Source: Verrucomicrobiaceae bacterium
GTDB lineage: Bacteria; Verrucomicrobiota; Verrucomicrobiia; Verrucomicrobiales; Verrucomicrobiaceae
Assembly: GCA_016713035.1 (NCBI GenBank)
Contig: JADJPW010000002.1
Location: forward strand, 310,001-374,000
DNA: 64,000 nt
Direction of reading: 5' to 3'
The translations under genes and the position numbers were made by a program. Below, in pieces: positions 40,181 through 48,123 of this stretch (within the stretch, counting starts at the first letter, position 1; every line of letters begins with the position of its first letter). Below the pieces are notes generated by a model. It was given only the letters and a program-made list of their open reading frames with translations, was not told the origin of the DNA and made no database searches.

Positions 40181-40226
40181 ATCATTTGCCTGCTCCGCAG
40201 GTTCCAGGATCATTGCCGCATCAAAG

Positions 40227-40891
40227 ATGAGCTTCCAACAACTGTCCGCCAAACTCCGCCAGATTCGCTCCGAGATGCCGCGAGTCACCTCCGAGCGTGC
40301 TTATGCACAGATGGATCGGCTGATGGGACGGACGACTTCGAGCGACCCGAAAAAGAGTGGGCAGCCTTCCGTCAGTGGGCCGAAGCGCACGGCCTGATCC
40401 TCCCGAGGGATTTCCAGCCACCCGTAAGAGATGGAGGCCGTGAGCATGACGTGCGCCATGAAGCGGCGACTGGCTTGTGGTGGAAATACACCAAGCCGAA
40501 CATGGCTGGCTACATCGTGAGCTGGACAGAGGGTCGCCCGTGGCTGCACAATGCCCTGCCACTTGACTACTTGGAACGCATGATTCGCCAAAACGAGCTG
40601 TTTGGTGACGATGTCCGACTTTTAGGACTGTGGAATCCGCAGGGACACGACTGGCGCATCATCACCACCCAGCCTCACGTCGAAGGGCGGGAAGCTACGC
40701 TGCCAGAGCTGGAGAAAGCCTTCATCGACGCTGACTTCGAAGTCCTGCCATGGCGTGGCCTCGGCTATACGGAGTCACTTTCGGTCCGCAAAGATGGCTT
40801 TGATGTCTGGGACATTCATCCCGCCAACGTGTTGCTGTCGGACTCAGGATTGCCCGTGCCTTTTGATGTGATGATCACACTTGTGCCATAG
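40227..40891 (+). pseudogene. Polyvalent-protein-type kinase domain gene, frameshifted
   Basis: The ATG at 40227 opens MSFQQLSAKLRQIRSEMPRV and soon stops, while the continuing homology is in another frame to 40891. One extra G in the GGG run at 40325-40327 joins them as RLMGTDDFERPEKEWAAF, giving about 221 residues. The downstream part (GLWWKYTKPN, ITTQPHVEGREAT, VWDIHPANVLLSDSGLPVPFDVMI) resembles the Kinase-PolyVal family found in phage and mobile-element polyvalent proteins; WDIHPANVL would be the degenerate catalytic loop. The uninterrupted frame can start only at a GTG at 40451. Target and function are unknown. Neighbours are an accessory ATPase and its relic. Confidence 0.6.
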
Positions 40892-40895
40892 TCAG

Positions 40896-42365
40896 CTACT
40901 TCCCCATCAGCAGCTTCTCCGCAGGCACCAGAAAATCAAAATCATCGCGGCCATCGATCTCGGGGTCGAGTTCGCCGCAGTAGATGAGGCCGGTGCGGAC
41001 GGACTGGCCTTTGGGGAGTTTCAGGCGCTTCACTTTCTCCCGCACTTCATCGACGAGACTGACGGCGAGGCGTTTGCGGAATTTGATCTCGAAGACGTAG
41101 AGGCTGCGGCGGGTGCGGATGAGAAGGTCGATCTGGCAGCCTTTGCGACGCAGGGTCTGCTTTTGCACATAGGGACCGGCATTGAGCACGAGTTTCCTGT
41201 CGAGGCCGATTTGGGCGAGCAGGAGGTCGAGATTGGCGTGGACGAGGTTTTCGAATTGCAGGCCCATGATGGTGTCCCCGGCGTCCAGCGTCTCCAGCGT
41301 CTCCAGCGTCTCCAGCGCGGTGTTTTTGAGCAGGCCCTTCGTGATGCGGGCCTTCACGGGATCGACATACTTTAAGTAGAAGCGCAGGTAATTGTCCGAG
41401 AGGCGGAAACGGGCATCGCGAGGCCGACTGCGACCGGTTTCCGGCTCAAACGGGATATCGCGAGCGATGAAACCAGCCAGCTCCAGATCGGTGAGCGAGG
41501 CGCTGAGGCTGCCGCCGCGTGCGCGGCCGAGTTCAGCGCTGATTTGATCCACGCTGCGCGGTCCAGCCACGAGCGTGCGCACGATCTCGCGGTAAGTCTC
41601 CGCCTTCCGCGTGAAGATGTCGTGGAAGATGCTGTCGAACTCACTGAAGAGCATGCCTGCGGCGTTGAAGCACAGATCGGCGATGTTTTGCTCCGCCGTG
41701 CGGGCGGGATTGATCTCCTCCAGGTAGCGTGGCACACCGCCCGTCACAGACAGCAAGCGCAGCTTTTCCGCTGTGCTGATGCGTGTGCCGCGCTTGCCCC
41801 AAAACTGCACGCACTCCGGCAGTGAAAGCGGCCCCAGCCGGAACTGCCACGAGCAGCGCCCGACGAATCCGGTGTTGTTGAGGATGTTCTCCTCTATCCA
41901 CGATGACACGCTGCCGCACAGCACGACGACAAGCCGCTGCCGCTTGGAGAAATGCGTATCCCAGGCTGTTTTGAGATGCCCAGCGAAGTCGGCATCACCT
42001 GCGGCCATCCAGGAAATCTCATCGAGCAGCAAAACGACTGTGCCGCTGGCCGGGAGCTGACTGGCGAGGAGCTGAAACGCCGTGGGCCAACCATCGAGCG
42101 GCACTTTGGGTGCTTTGGTTTGTTTGGAGAGCTGATCCGCAAAGGCGTCGAGCTGCACCTGCCGTGTCATGTCCTCACGCGGAGGCAGCCCCATGAAGCT
42201 GAGGAAGTGATCCGCCTCCTGAGCGCATTCCGCGAGGAAGCGGCTCTTCCCGATGCGCCGCCGCCCCTGGCAGGTGACGAGTGAGGCGATCCTCTTTCCC
42301 AGCAGGCGGCGAAACTCTTCCCGCTCGTCCTTGCGTCCGATGTAGCCGTCTTCGTGAGTGCTCAT
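40896..42365 (-). CDS. DUF234-type AAA ATPase with C-terminal PD-(D/E)xK-like domain
   Basis: A 489-residue protein. The ATG at 42365 gives YIGRKDEREEFRRLL, typical of this STAND-like 'archaeal ATPase' family. Walker A is GRRRIGKSR, Walker B is VVLLLDEISWM, and there is a sensor-type VVLCGSVSSW. The middle has a winged-helix region. The C-terminus (GCQIDLLIRTRRSLYVFEIKF) has the D...ExK arrangement of a restriction-endonuclease-like DUF234 domain. Between them, an in-frame 9-bp repeat encodes LETLETLETL. These ATPases are often found on accessory DNA; their role is not established and may involve defence or DNA handling. It lies 5 bases from the convergent kinase gene, and tandem palindromes lie directly upstream. 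Confidence 0.82.
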   Translation of the reverse strand: MSTHEDGYIGRKDEREEFRRLLGKRIASLVTCQGRRRIGKSRFLAECAQEADHFLSFMGLPPREDMTRQVQLDAFADQLSKQTKAPKVPLDGWPTAFQLLASQLPASGTVVLLLDEISWMAAGDADFAGHLKTAWDTHFSKRQRLVVVLCGSVSSWIEENILNNTGFVGRCSWQFRLGPLSLPECVQFWGKRGTRISTAEKLRLLSVTGGVPRYLEEINPARTAEQNIADLCFNAAGMLFSEFDSIFHDIFTRKAETYREIVRTLVAGPRSVDQISAELGRARGGSLSASLTDLELAGFIARDIPFEPETGRSRPRDARFRLSDNYLRFYLKYVDPVKARITKGLLKNTALETLETLETLDAGDTIMGLQFENLVHANLDLLLAQIGLDRKLVLNAGPYVQKQTLRRKGCQIDLLIRTRRSLYVFEIKFRKRLAVSLVDEVREKVKRLKLPKGQSVRTGLIYCGELDPEIDGRDDFDFLVPAEKLLMGK

Positions 42366-42480
42366 GTCGATTTGGTGCCTGAAATTGGCGGCATACTTCT
42401 GGCACGAAATCGACATCATGCTGATTTGGTGCCTGGAATTTGAGACAACATTCTGGCACGAAATCGACTTTCGGGTCGAT
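42366..42480. repeat. Two tandem palindromic hairpin units upstream of the ATPase
   Basis: Unit 1 (42366-42414) has arms GTCGATTTGGTGCC and GGCACGAAATCGAC, complementary at 13 of 14 positions around a 21-base loop. Unit 2 (42421-42468) repeats the same design with similar arms and loop. A smaller ATCGAC/GTCGAT palindrome overlaps its right end (42463-42480). The array begins at the base next to the ATPase start codon, so it forms its 5' leader and promoter region. Nothing else is visible in 42481-42540. Confidence 0.7.
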
Positions 42481-42540
42481 GTCGTCCTCCCTTTTTAGGG
42501 CGTGGCTTGACGAGTGCTCGGCTCTCCGTAATTGCGGTGG

Positions 42541-43394
42541 ATGGCAAAGAGACGCAGACCCAATCGCAACCCGGACCATGGTAAAGGTATGCTCAAGCGC
42601 CTAGCGGAGCGTCCGGTGAAGTCTAAGGCGAGTAAAGAAGATGCGCCGGAAGTTTTTCAGCTCATGGATTTCGAAATCACTTGGGATGTGATGCCGGATG
42701 AGGCGGTGGATGCCCTGCCGAAAGCCACCAGGGACCGCATGCAGAAGATTTTCGACCTCGTTCAACGGAAGCCCAAAATGGTCATATCAGAGCTTCGGGA
42801 GCTGTCCGCTAGGCATCCGGAGGTCCTGTGCCTGACCAATTGGCTGATATCCGCACTGCGTGAGGGTTCGGATGCGGAGCGAAAGGAAGCGATGAGCCTG
42901 TCCGAACAGATGTTTCGGGAGAACCCCGGCTATTTCTTTGCCCGGATCACGCTGGCTGACCTCTTGCTAGGTAAAAGCGCGGTGGATGAAGCGGATGCGC
43001 TGCTCTTTGGGCCTCGCCTCGCGCTTCCCCTTCTATATCCCGGAAAAAGGTTTTCCACATCTCTGAAATCCGACATTGGGCTTATGTTTGCGCCTGGACG
43101 AAAATCCTGCTTGGCGAGCCGGAGATCGCGAGGGGCTATCGTGAAATGCTACAGGAGCTGGAGCCGGATTCACCTACCGTGCAGGACCTTGACAACATGC
43201 TGGATGGCGAGAAGTCGGACATCTTGCGCATGCTCGCGAACCTGCGGAAATTCACCGTCAAAGCCCAACAACGATCGGAGCAGCGAAAAGAGCGTCGCAA
43301 GACGAAGGAATCGGACTCGCCGCCCCGGAAGCCGGTGTCCAAGTTGCCCAGCACACCAGCATCAAACCCAGATCAGCTCGAATTCTTCGAGTAA
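42541..43394 (+). pseudogene. Hypothetical TPR-like protein, frameshifted
   Basis: The ATG at 42541 opens a basic N-terminus (MAKRRRPNRN) and a helical protein with TPR-like spacing (ELSARHPEVLCLTNWLISAL, then NPGYFFARITLADLLL). The frame breaks in the A5 run at 43044-43048. One added A gives LLYPGKKVFHISEIRHWAYV and a continuing frame to 43394 with MLQELEPDSPTVQDLDNM and a charged tail ending DQLEFFE, about 284 residues in all. I do not recognise a named family. It is a homopolymer frameshift, so it may be a sequencing error. It is divergent from the ATPase across the palindrome array. Confidence 0.6.
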
Positions 43395-43411
43395 GTTGAA
43401 TTTGGCGCGAA

Positions 43412-43726
43412 GTGGACATCACGAAGCTGCTGGAAGGGGCGACGCATCTCGATCTGTGGCTGCTGTGCGGGCAGTCGAACATGAAAGGGCGTGGCGTGAT
43501 GCCGGAGGAGCCGAAGAAGGAACCGCTGCTGAAAAACCTGAAGGCGATGAACGAGATTCAGCTCGCCTTGCCGAAGTTCGTGCCACACACGGCCTGCGTG
43601 GATGCGCGTGATCTGAAGGCACACATCGGCGATTCGGTGCATTTTGATACCGCAGCGCAAAACGAGATCGGGCGGCGCTTTGCACAGAAATGGATCGAGA
43701 TGGGCCTGGCACGGATTCGCCCTTGA
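43412..43726 (+). pseudogene. Sialate O-acetylesterase (SASA/DUF303) remnant with internal deletion
   Basis: A 104-codon frame from a GTG at 43412. The first 30 residues (LWLLCGQSNMKGRG) match the nucleophile block of SASA/SGNH carbohydrate esterases. The last 45 residues (CVDARDLKAHIGDSVHFD, then GRRFAQKW) match the family's C-terminal Asp/His block. Family members are usually more than 220 residues, so the central part is missing and the ends are fused in frame near residue 38. Catalytic Ser, Asp and His positions are kept, but the fold cannot be complete. Probably a pseudogene. Confidence 0.6.
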
Positions 43727-43773
43727 TAACGCTCCTGCTTTTTCAGTCGTAGAAGCGACTGGAGCCGGGGAAA

Positions 43774-46293
43774 TTACTTCCCGAGCAAGAACGCGATCAA
43801 GTCGCTCATCTGCTCCTGCGTGATGGCGGCTTCGAGGCCTTCGGGCATGAGGGTGCGGTCGAGGGATTTCATGTCTTTGATGGCGCTGCGGGGGAGGGTT
43901 TCTTTGGCTCCGCCCATCATGGCGAGGACGATGGTGTCGCTGTTTTCGCTTTGGATGAGGCCACTGAGGGTGCGGCCATCTTTGGTTTCGATGGCGTAGG
44001 CGCTCCAGCGGGCTTCAAACATGCGGTTGGGGTCGAGAATGTCTGCCAGGAGGCCCTCTGGGGGCTTTACTTTGACGTCGGAGAGCGGTGGACCGACATC
44101 GACGCCCATGGTGCCGTGCTTGTGGCAGGTGATGCAGATGGTGGCGAAGATTTGTTGGCCTTTTTTGGCGTCGCCGGGCTTCTTGGCGGCGTCGAGGTAG
44201 GCGGTGACGACGGCGGCGCGGTTGCTATTCGCCTCGCCGAAGAGCTTTTTGGCGAGATCGGCCATTTCGCCTTTGCCGCGCTGGTAGCTCCAGCGTTTTT
44301 CGACATCGACCCACGCGGTGGGGAACTCGCCTTTTTCCATGCGCTTGAAGAGTTCGAGCGCGGTGGTGCCGTTGCTGGTGAGGATGGTCACGAGGTCGCG
44401 TTTGAGGGCAGGACCGGCTTTGGGAAGTAGGTCGTAAATGAGCGGCGCGGTGCTGGTGGCGCTGAATTTCTTCAGCAGGGCCACGGCGGCGCTGGTGAGC
44501 TCGGTTGGCTGGTTGCTGGTGAGTAGGTTTTTCATCACTGGCTCGACGGCGGTCCATTTGCGTGAGGCCAGCAGCGGCAGCACGGCGAGGCGCTGATCGA
44601 GCGGTGCTTTCGCGTCGGCGACGATGTCGTCGATCTTGGATTGTAGCGCGGCGATCTCCTTGGCGGCGTCTTCATGGCCTTTGGGCAGCTTGGCGAGTCC
44701 TTGGAGCAAGGCGGGTTTCCACCAGAGGAGTTCGCCGGGTTGTTTTTGGAGAAGGGTGAGCAGCGCTTTTACATCATCGGCTTCTGCATCGGCGAGAGAG
44801 CCTGCGGCGAAGAGGCGTAGGGTGTCGCTGCGATTTTCGGAGAAGGTGGTGAAGAAGCTTTCGCCGAGCTGGCTGAGCACGCGGCCCATTTGTTTGCTGG
44901 AGGCGCTAGCGACCATCTTGGCCATCCACGGATCGTCGGCATGTTTGGTGATGATGGCGGCGAGTTCCTTGGTGTCGGTGATGGTTGGGATTTTGAGGAA
45001 GAGGGCGCGTTCGGGATGCTCGGCGAGTACTGGGAGTGACGGCATCTTGCCGTCAGCTTGTGATGGCTGGACGCCATCACTCCTTGTTCCCTTCGGCACC
45101 ACACGCCAGATGCGGCCATGGTTCTCGCCTTGGCGCATGTCGTGGGTTTTGACGAACTCTTCGGGGAAGAAGCGGGCGTGGTCGATCCAGCGGCGGTAGA
45201 TGTCGCAGATGTAGATGGCACCGTCGGGACCAGTGGTGAAGTTCACGGGGCGGCACCATTCGTCGCTGCTGCGGAAGAACTCGGTGCGGTCGCCGACGCG
45301 GGTGGCTTTGAGCGAGGCTCCGTTGGGTTCGACTTTGTAGCGGGTGACGAGCTGGCCGGAGGGATCCGGGACGAAGACGTTGTTCTTGAACTCGGGCATC
45401 AAGTGGCCGCGATAGACGCCGAGGCCGCTGCACGCGGTGTTGGTGCCGGCGTGGGCATCGGCGGTGGTGTGGGTGATTTGCAGCGGATAGACGCGGGTCT
45501 CTGCGCCAGGCGTGGCGATGTCTTCATGCACCTGCGTGATGCCAGCGTGCGGATTCCGCAGCATGGCCTCGTAGGGCATGACGGTGAACATGAGCGGGTT
45601 ACGGTTCGAGCAGTAAAAATGGTGACCGTAGTCGTCGAATGCGCCGCCGTATTGGCCTTTGCCGCCAGTGGGGGTGATTTCGCCAGTCTTGGGGTTCCAT
45701 TTGAAGTTGGAGCCCGCGACGTTCACGGAAGAGGATAGAGGAGAGAGGTGAGAGGATGGAGTTTTGCTCTTCGTGGCCGCATCCGGCTTTTCTATCTTCT
45801 CTCTTCTATCCTCTATCTTCTCCACCGGATAGATCTCCCGAGTGTCCAAGCCATTGTTGAAGTGTACACACCCATCGGGGCCCCAACGCGGGGCGCTGAC
45901 CTGGAGCTGGCTGTGCCTGGGATTGAAGCCACGGATGAGGGGCTTGATGAGATCGGCCTTGTTGTCGCCGTCGGTGTCTTTGAGGAAGGTGATCTGGCTG
46001 CGGGTGGTGGCGATGATGCCGCCGTCGTAGGGGAGGAGTCCTTGCACGTTGTCCATGTGGTCGGCAAAGGTGACAGCCTTGTCCATGCGGCCATCGCCGT
46101 CCTCATCGGTGAGGAGTTGGATGCGGGAAAGCCAGGGATCGCCGGGATTCGGCGGGCCGAATGGGTAGTCACGCATGTCGGCCACGAAGAGGCGGCCTTT
46201 TTCATCCCAGGTGCATTCGACGGGATCGAGCACGAGGGGCTCGGCGGCGACGAGTTGGACCTCGTATTCGCCATCGAGCTGGATGCGCTTCAT
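43774..46293 (-). CDS. PVC-type heme-binding CxxCH protein (propeller, HEAT-like helices, cytochrome c domain)
   Basis: An 839-residue protein. The N-terminal part (YEVQLVAAEPLVLDPVECTW, WDEKGRLFVADMRDYP, DEDGDGRMD) is the membrane-bound dehydrogenase beta-propeller of planctomycete/verrucomicrobial proteins. A helical region follows, then a cytochrome c-like domain with the heme motif CITCHKHG and an axial-Met region, ending QEQMSDLIAFLLGK. It should act outside the cytoplasm in redox degradation of sugars or similar compounds. The frame starts at 46293 without any signal peptide, although c-type heme attachment needs export. The start codon overlaps the stop of the upstream DUF1080 gene (ATGA). 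A lost in-frame fusion to that gene would supply the signal peptide. Confidence 0.85.
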   Translation of the reverse strand: MKRIQLDGEYEVQLVAAEPLVLDPVECTWDEKGRLFVADMRDYPFGPPNPGDPWLSRIQLLTDEDGDGRMDKAVTFADHMDNVQGLLPYDGGIIATTRSQITFLKDTDGDNKADLIKPLIRGFNPRHSQLQVSAPRWGPDGCVHFNNGLDTREIYPVEKIEDRREKIEKPDAATKSKTPSSHLSPLSSSVNVAGSNFKWNPKTGEITPTGGKGQYGGAFDDYGHHFYCSNRNPLMFTVMPYEAMLRNPHAGITQVHEDIATPGAETRVYPLQITHTTADAHAGTNTACSGLGVYRGHLMPEFKNNVFVPDPSGQLVTRYKVEPNGASLKATRVGDRTEFFRSSDEWCRPVNFTTGPDGAIYICDIYRRWIDHARFFPEEFVKTHDMRQGENHGRIWRVVPKGTRSDGVQPSQADGKMPSLPVLAEHPERALFLKIPTITDTKELAAIITKHADDPWMAKMVASASSKQMGRVLSQLGESFFTTFSENRSDTLRLFAAGSLADAEADDVKALLTLLQKQPGELLWWKPALLQGLAKLPKGHEDAAKEIAALQSKIDDIVADAKAPLDQRLAVLPLLASRKWTAVEPVMKNLLTSNQPTELTSAAVALLKKFSATSTAPLIYDLLPKAGPALKRDLVTILTSNGTTALELFKRMEKGEFPTAWVDVEKRWSYQRGKGEMADLAKKLFGEANSNRAAVVTAYLDAAKKPGDAKKGQQIFATICITCHKHGTMGVDVGPPLSDVKVKPPEGLLADILDPNRMFEARWSAYAIETKDGRTLSGLIQSENSDTIVLAMMGGAKETLPRSAIKDMKSLDRTLMPEGLEAAITQEQMSDLIAFLLGK

Positions 46294-47177
46294 GCTTTCT
46301 TCAGGGGAAGGGCATCGCTCTGGCCATCACGCACGGCACCGATTTCGCTGCCGCCGCTGGCCTGGATGGCGGACCATTTTTCTTTGAACTCACCGAGCGG
46401 ATACAGCTCGTAGCGGCGGACGATCATCTCCGCGCCTTCGGTTTGCAGCAGCACTTTGCCTTCGCTCGGTTTGCAGTCGAAGGCCTCATTGACCATCGCT
46501 CCGTTGACGAAGTATTGCAGCGTGTCGCCTTTGGCGATGACTTCGAGGCGGTTCCAGTCGCCGGAGGGGTTTTCGACGTCGTTTTTGCCACGGAAGCCCA
46601 CGGTATCGCTCCAGTCCTCATCGCGGCCTTTCCAGTTGATGCGGCCTTTGGTCACGGTTTGGCGTGGTGAGCCTGCTTTCCAGATTTTCTCCTTATCGCG
46701 GTCGAGTGCGAACTCGGCAGAGAGGCTGGTGGTCAGCTCGGTGCCATCGGCGAGCTTTGGAGAGAGCACCAAAATGTCGCCCACGCCGCCCTCGATGATC
46801 TGCGCCTCAATGCTGGCCATCCAGGTGTCGCTGTAGGCTCCATGTGGACCGTAGGCGTGGAGGAGGATGCCGTTGTCCTTCGCCTTCTTTTCACGCACGC
46901 CCCAGGTCTTGGTGCCCCATTTGAATTCGAGCACGAGGTGGTAGTCGCGGTAGTTTTCCTTCGTGGCGACATAGCCGTAGCCGCGGCCGGAGATGTTGAA
47001 GTTGCCGTCTTTGGCAAAGGTCCAGATGTCCTTCGGGTCATCGTGGAAATCGGCCTTCGGATTGACGTGGTGCTCCACTGCGCCGGAGCGGATGACGTCG
47101 AGGAGGTCGATCTTTTTCGTCACTGGCTGAGCCAGAGCGGAGGAGATCAAGAGAAGGGGAAGGAGGATGGTTCTCAT
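46290..47177 (-). CDS. Secreted DUF1080 domain protein, possibly the 5' part of a DUF1080-PVC cytochrome fusion
   Basis: A 295-residue protein with a signal peptide (MRTILLPLLLISSALA) and a DUF1080 fold: IWTFAKDGNFNISGRGYGY, WGVREKKAKDNGILLHAYG, IEAQIIEGGVGDI and MIVRRYELYPLGEF. The C-terminus ends DALPLKKA then TGA. If a single A were present before that stop the frame would read DALPLKKAMKRIQLDGEYE straight into the next gene, a plausible fusion joint. The long frame continuing upstream of the ATG at 47177 overlaps the FHA-like gene and is rejected. Confidence 0.87.
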   Translation of the reverse strand: MRTILLPLLLISSALAQPVTKKIDLLDVIRSGAVEHHVNPKADFHDDPKDIWTFAKDGNFNISGRGYGYVATKENYRDYHLVLEFKWGTKTWGVREKKAKDNGILLHAYGPHGAYSDTWMASIEAQIIEGGVGDILVLSPKLADGTELTTSLSAEFALDRDKEKIWKAGSPRQTVTKGRINWKGRDEDWSDTVGFRGKNDVENPSGDWNRLEVIAKGDTLQYFVNGAMVNEAFDCKPSEGKVLLQTEGAEMIVRRYELYPLGEFKEKWSAIQASGGSEIGAVRDGQSDALPLKKA

Positions 47178-47241
47178 AGCAGTCGTGGAGGGAGTACGGC
47201 TGCCACTTGGCCTTTCGAGGCACGAAATAGCGCTAAAACGG

Positions 47242-47985
47242 CTACTTTTGTGCTGAGGCCGGTTGAGCTGGAGGCGGTGCTGGTGCCTTGGGCTCAGAGG
47301 AGACATCCTTGGAGACGGGGATGATGGGTGTCTCGATGATGTCCTCGTCAGAGGTGTTGAGATAGATGAAGAGGGATGTGCCCACGATGGTGAGCAGAAT
47401 GAGGATGAGGATGCCGGTGAGGGTGATCTCGCCACCCTCTGGCTCTTTGTCCTCGGTGGAAAATTTTCTAGATGGAGGAGCGGTGGCTTTGACCAGTGGC
47501 GGCGGCGGTGGTAGGTAGGGCACGCTGGCTGCTGCCGGGGTGGAGTCCTCAGGCTCCTGTGCGGGCTCCTCTGTCTGCATGGAGACTGATGCAGGGCGTG
47601 GTCTGGCGGGTGCTGGGGCACCGAGCAGGTAGCCGCGACGGCGCTGGCTCAAAGGCTGCCCGGAGGAGAGCTGCGGGAGCTCATCATCCTCCAGCGCAAA
47701 GACGATCTCCTCCCCACCGAGTGTGAGGCGGAAGGGGGTGTCTGCCTCCATGTCGATGGAGGAGACGCCATTGACCACGCAGGGCATGTTTCGCGTGCTG
47801 GAGCTGATGTGAAAGCGCCGCACGCCGACACGCCGCACCATGAAATGCCGTGGCTGGATGCCAGGTCCCTCAAAAATAGCTGCGCAGTCTGGAGAGCTGC
47901 CGAAGATCAGATTCGCACCCAGCGGGCACGGCAGCGCGAGGCTGCCCTGTGACGTGGCGAGAGTTAAGCGTGATTCGGCGGACAT
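47242..47985 (-). CDS. FHA-like domain protein with C-terminal membrane helix
   Basis: A 247-residue protein. Residues about 10-105 look like a forkhead-associated or FHA-like domain: an opening Gly-Ser block (GANLIFGSSPDC), IQPRHFMVRR, then MPCVVNGVSSIDMEAD, which parallels the GR/S..H/NG pattern of phosphothreonine-binding FHA domains. A Pro/Ala-rich linker leads to one membrane helix (LTGILILILLTIVGTSLFIYL), and the protein ends in a Pro/Ala-rich tail. The helix makes the FHA domain probably cytoplasmic. The start at 47985 is chosen over an in-frame start at 48114 because it opens directly into the domain (MSAESRLTLATS). FHA-type proteins may serve kinases like the one at 30.8-34.7 kb; that link is inference. 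Confidence 0.6.
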   Translation of the reverse strand: MSAESRLTLATSQGSLALPCPLGANLIFGSSPDCAAIFEGPGIQPRHFMVRRVGVRRFHISSSTRNMPCVVNGVSSIDMEADTPFRLTLGGEEIVFALEDDELPQLSSGQPLSQRRRGYLLGAPAPARPRPASVSMQTEEPAQEPEDSTPAAASVPYLPPPPPLVKATAPPSRKFSTEDKEPEGGEITLTGILILILLTIVGTSLFIYLNTSDEDIIETPIIPVSKDVSSEPKAPAPPPAQPASAQK

Positions 47986-48123
47986 GGTGTGAGGTATGGA
48001 TTTGCTGCGGAAGGGCCGAGCTGCAAGAGGACAGCGCGGTGTGCAGCATTTCTCCATTCTAAATGCACGCGTGAGTTGCTGCGTGGAAGTTCCTGCGGCA
48101 ATGCCCGTTTTCATCCCTTACTC

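Noticed and set aside
47178..47621. Long N-terminal extension of the DUF1080 protein.
   Set aside because: It overlaps the FHA-like gene in another frame and precedes a clear signal peptide at 47177.
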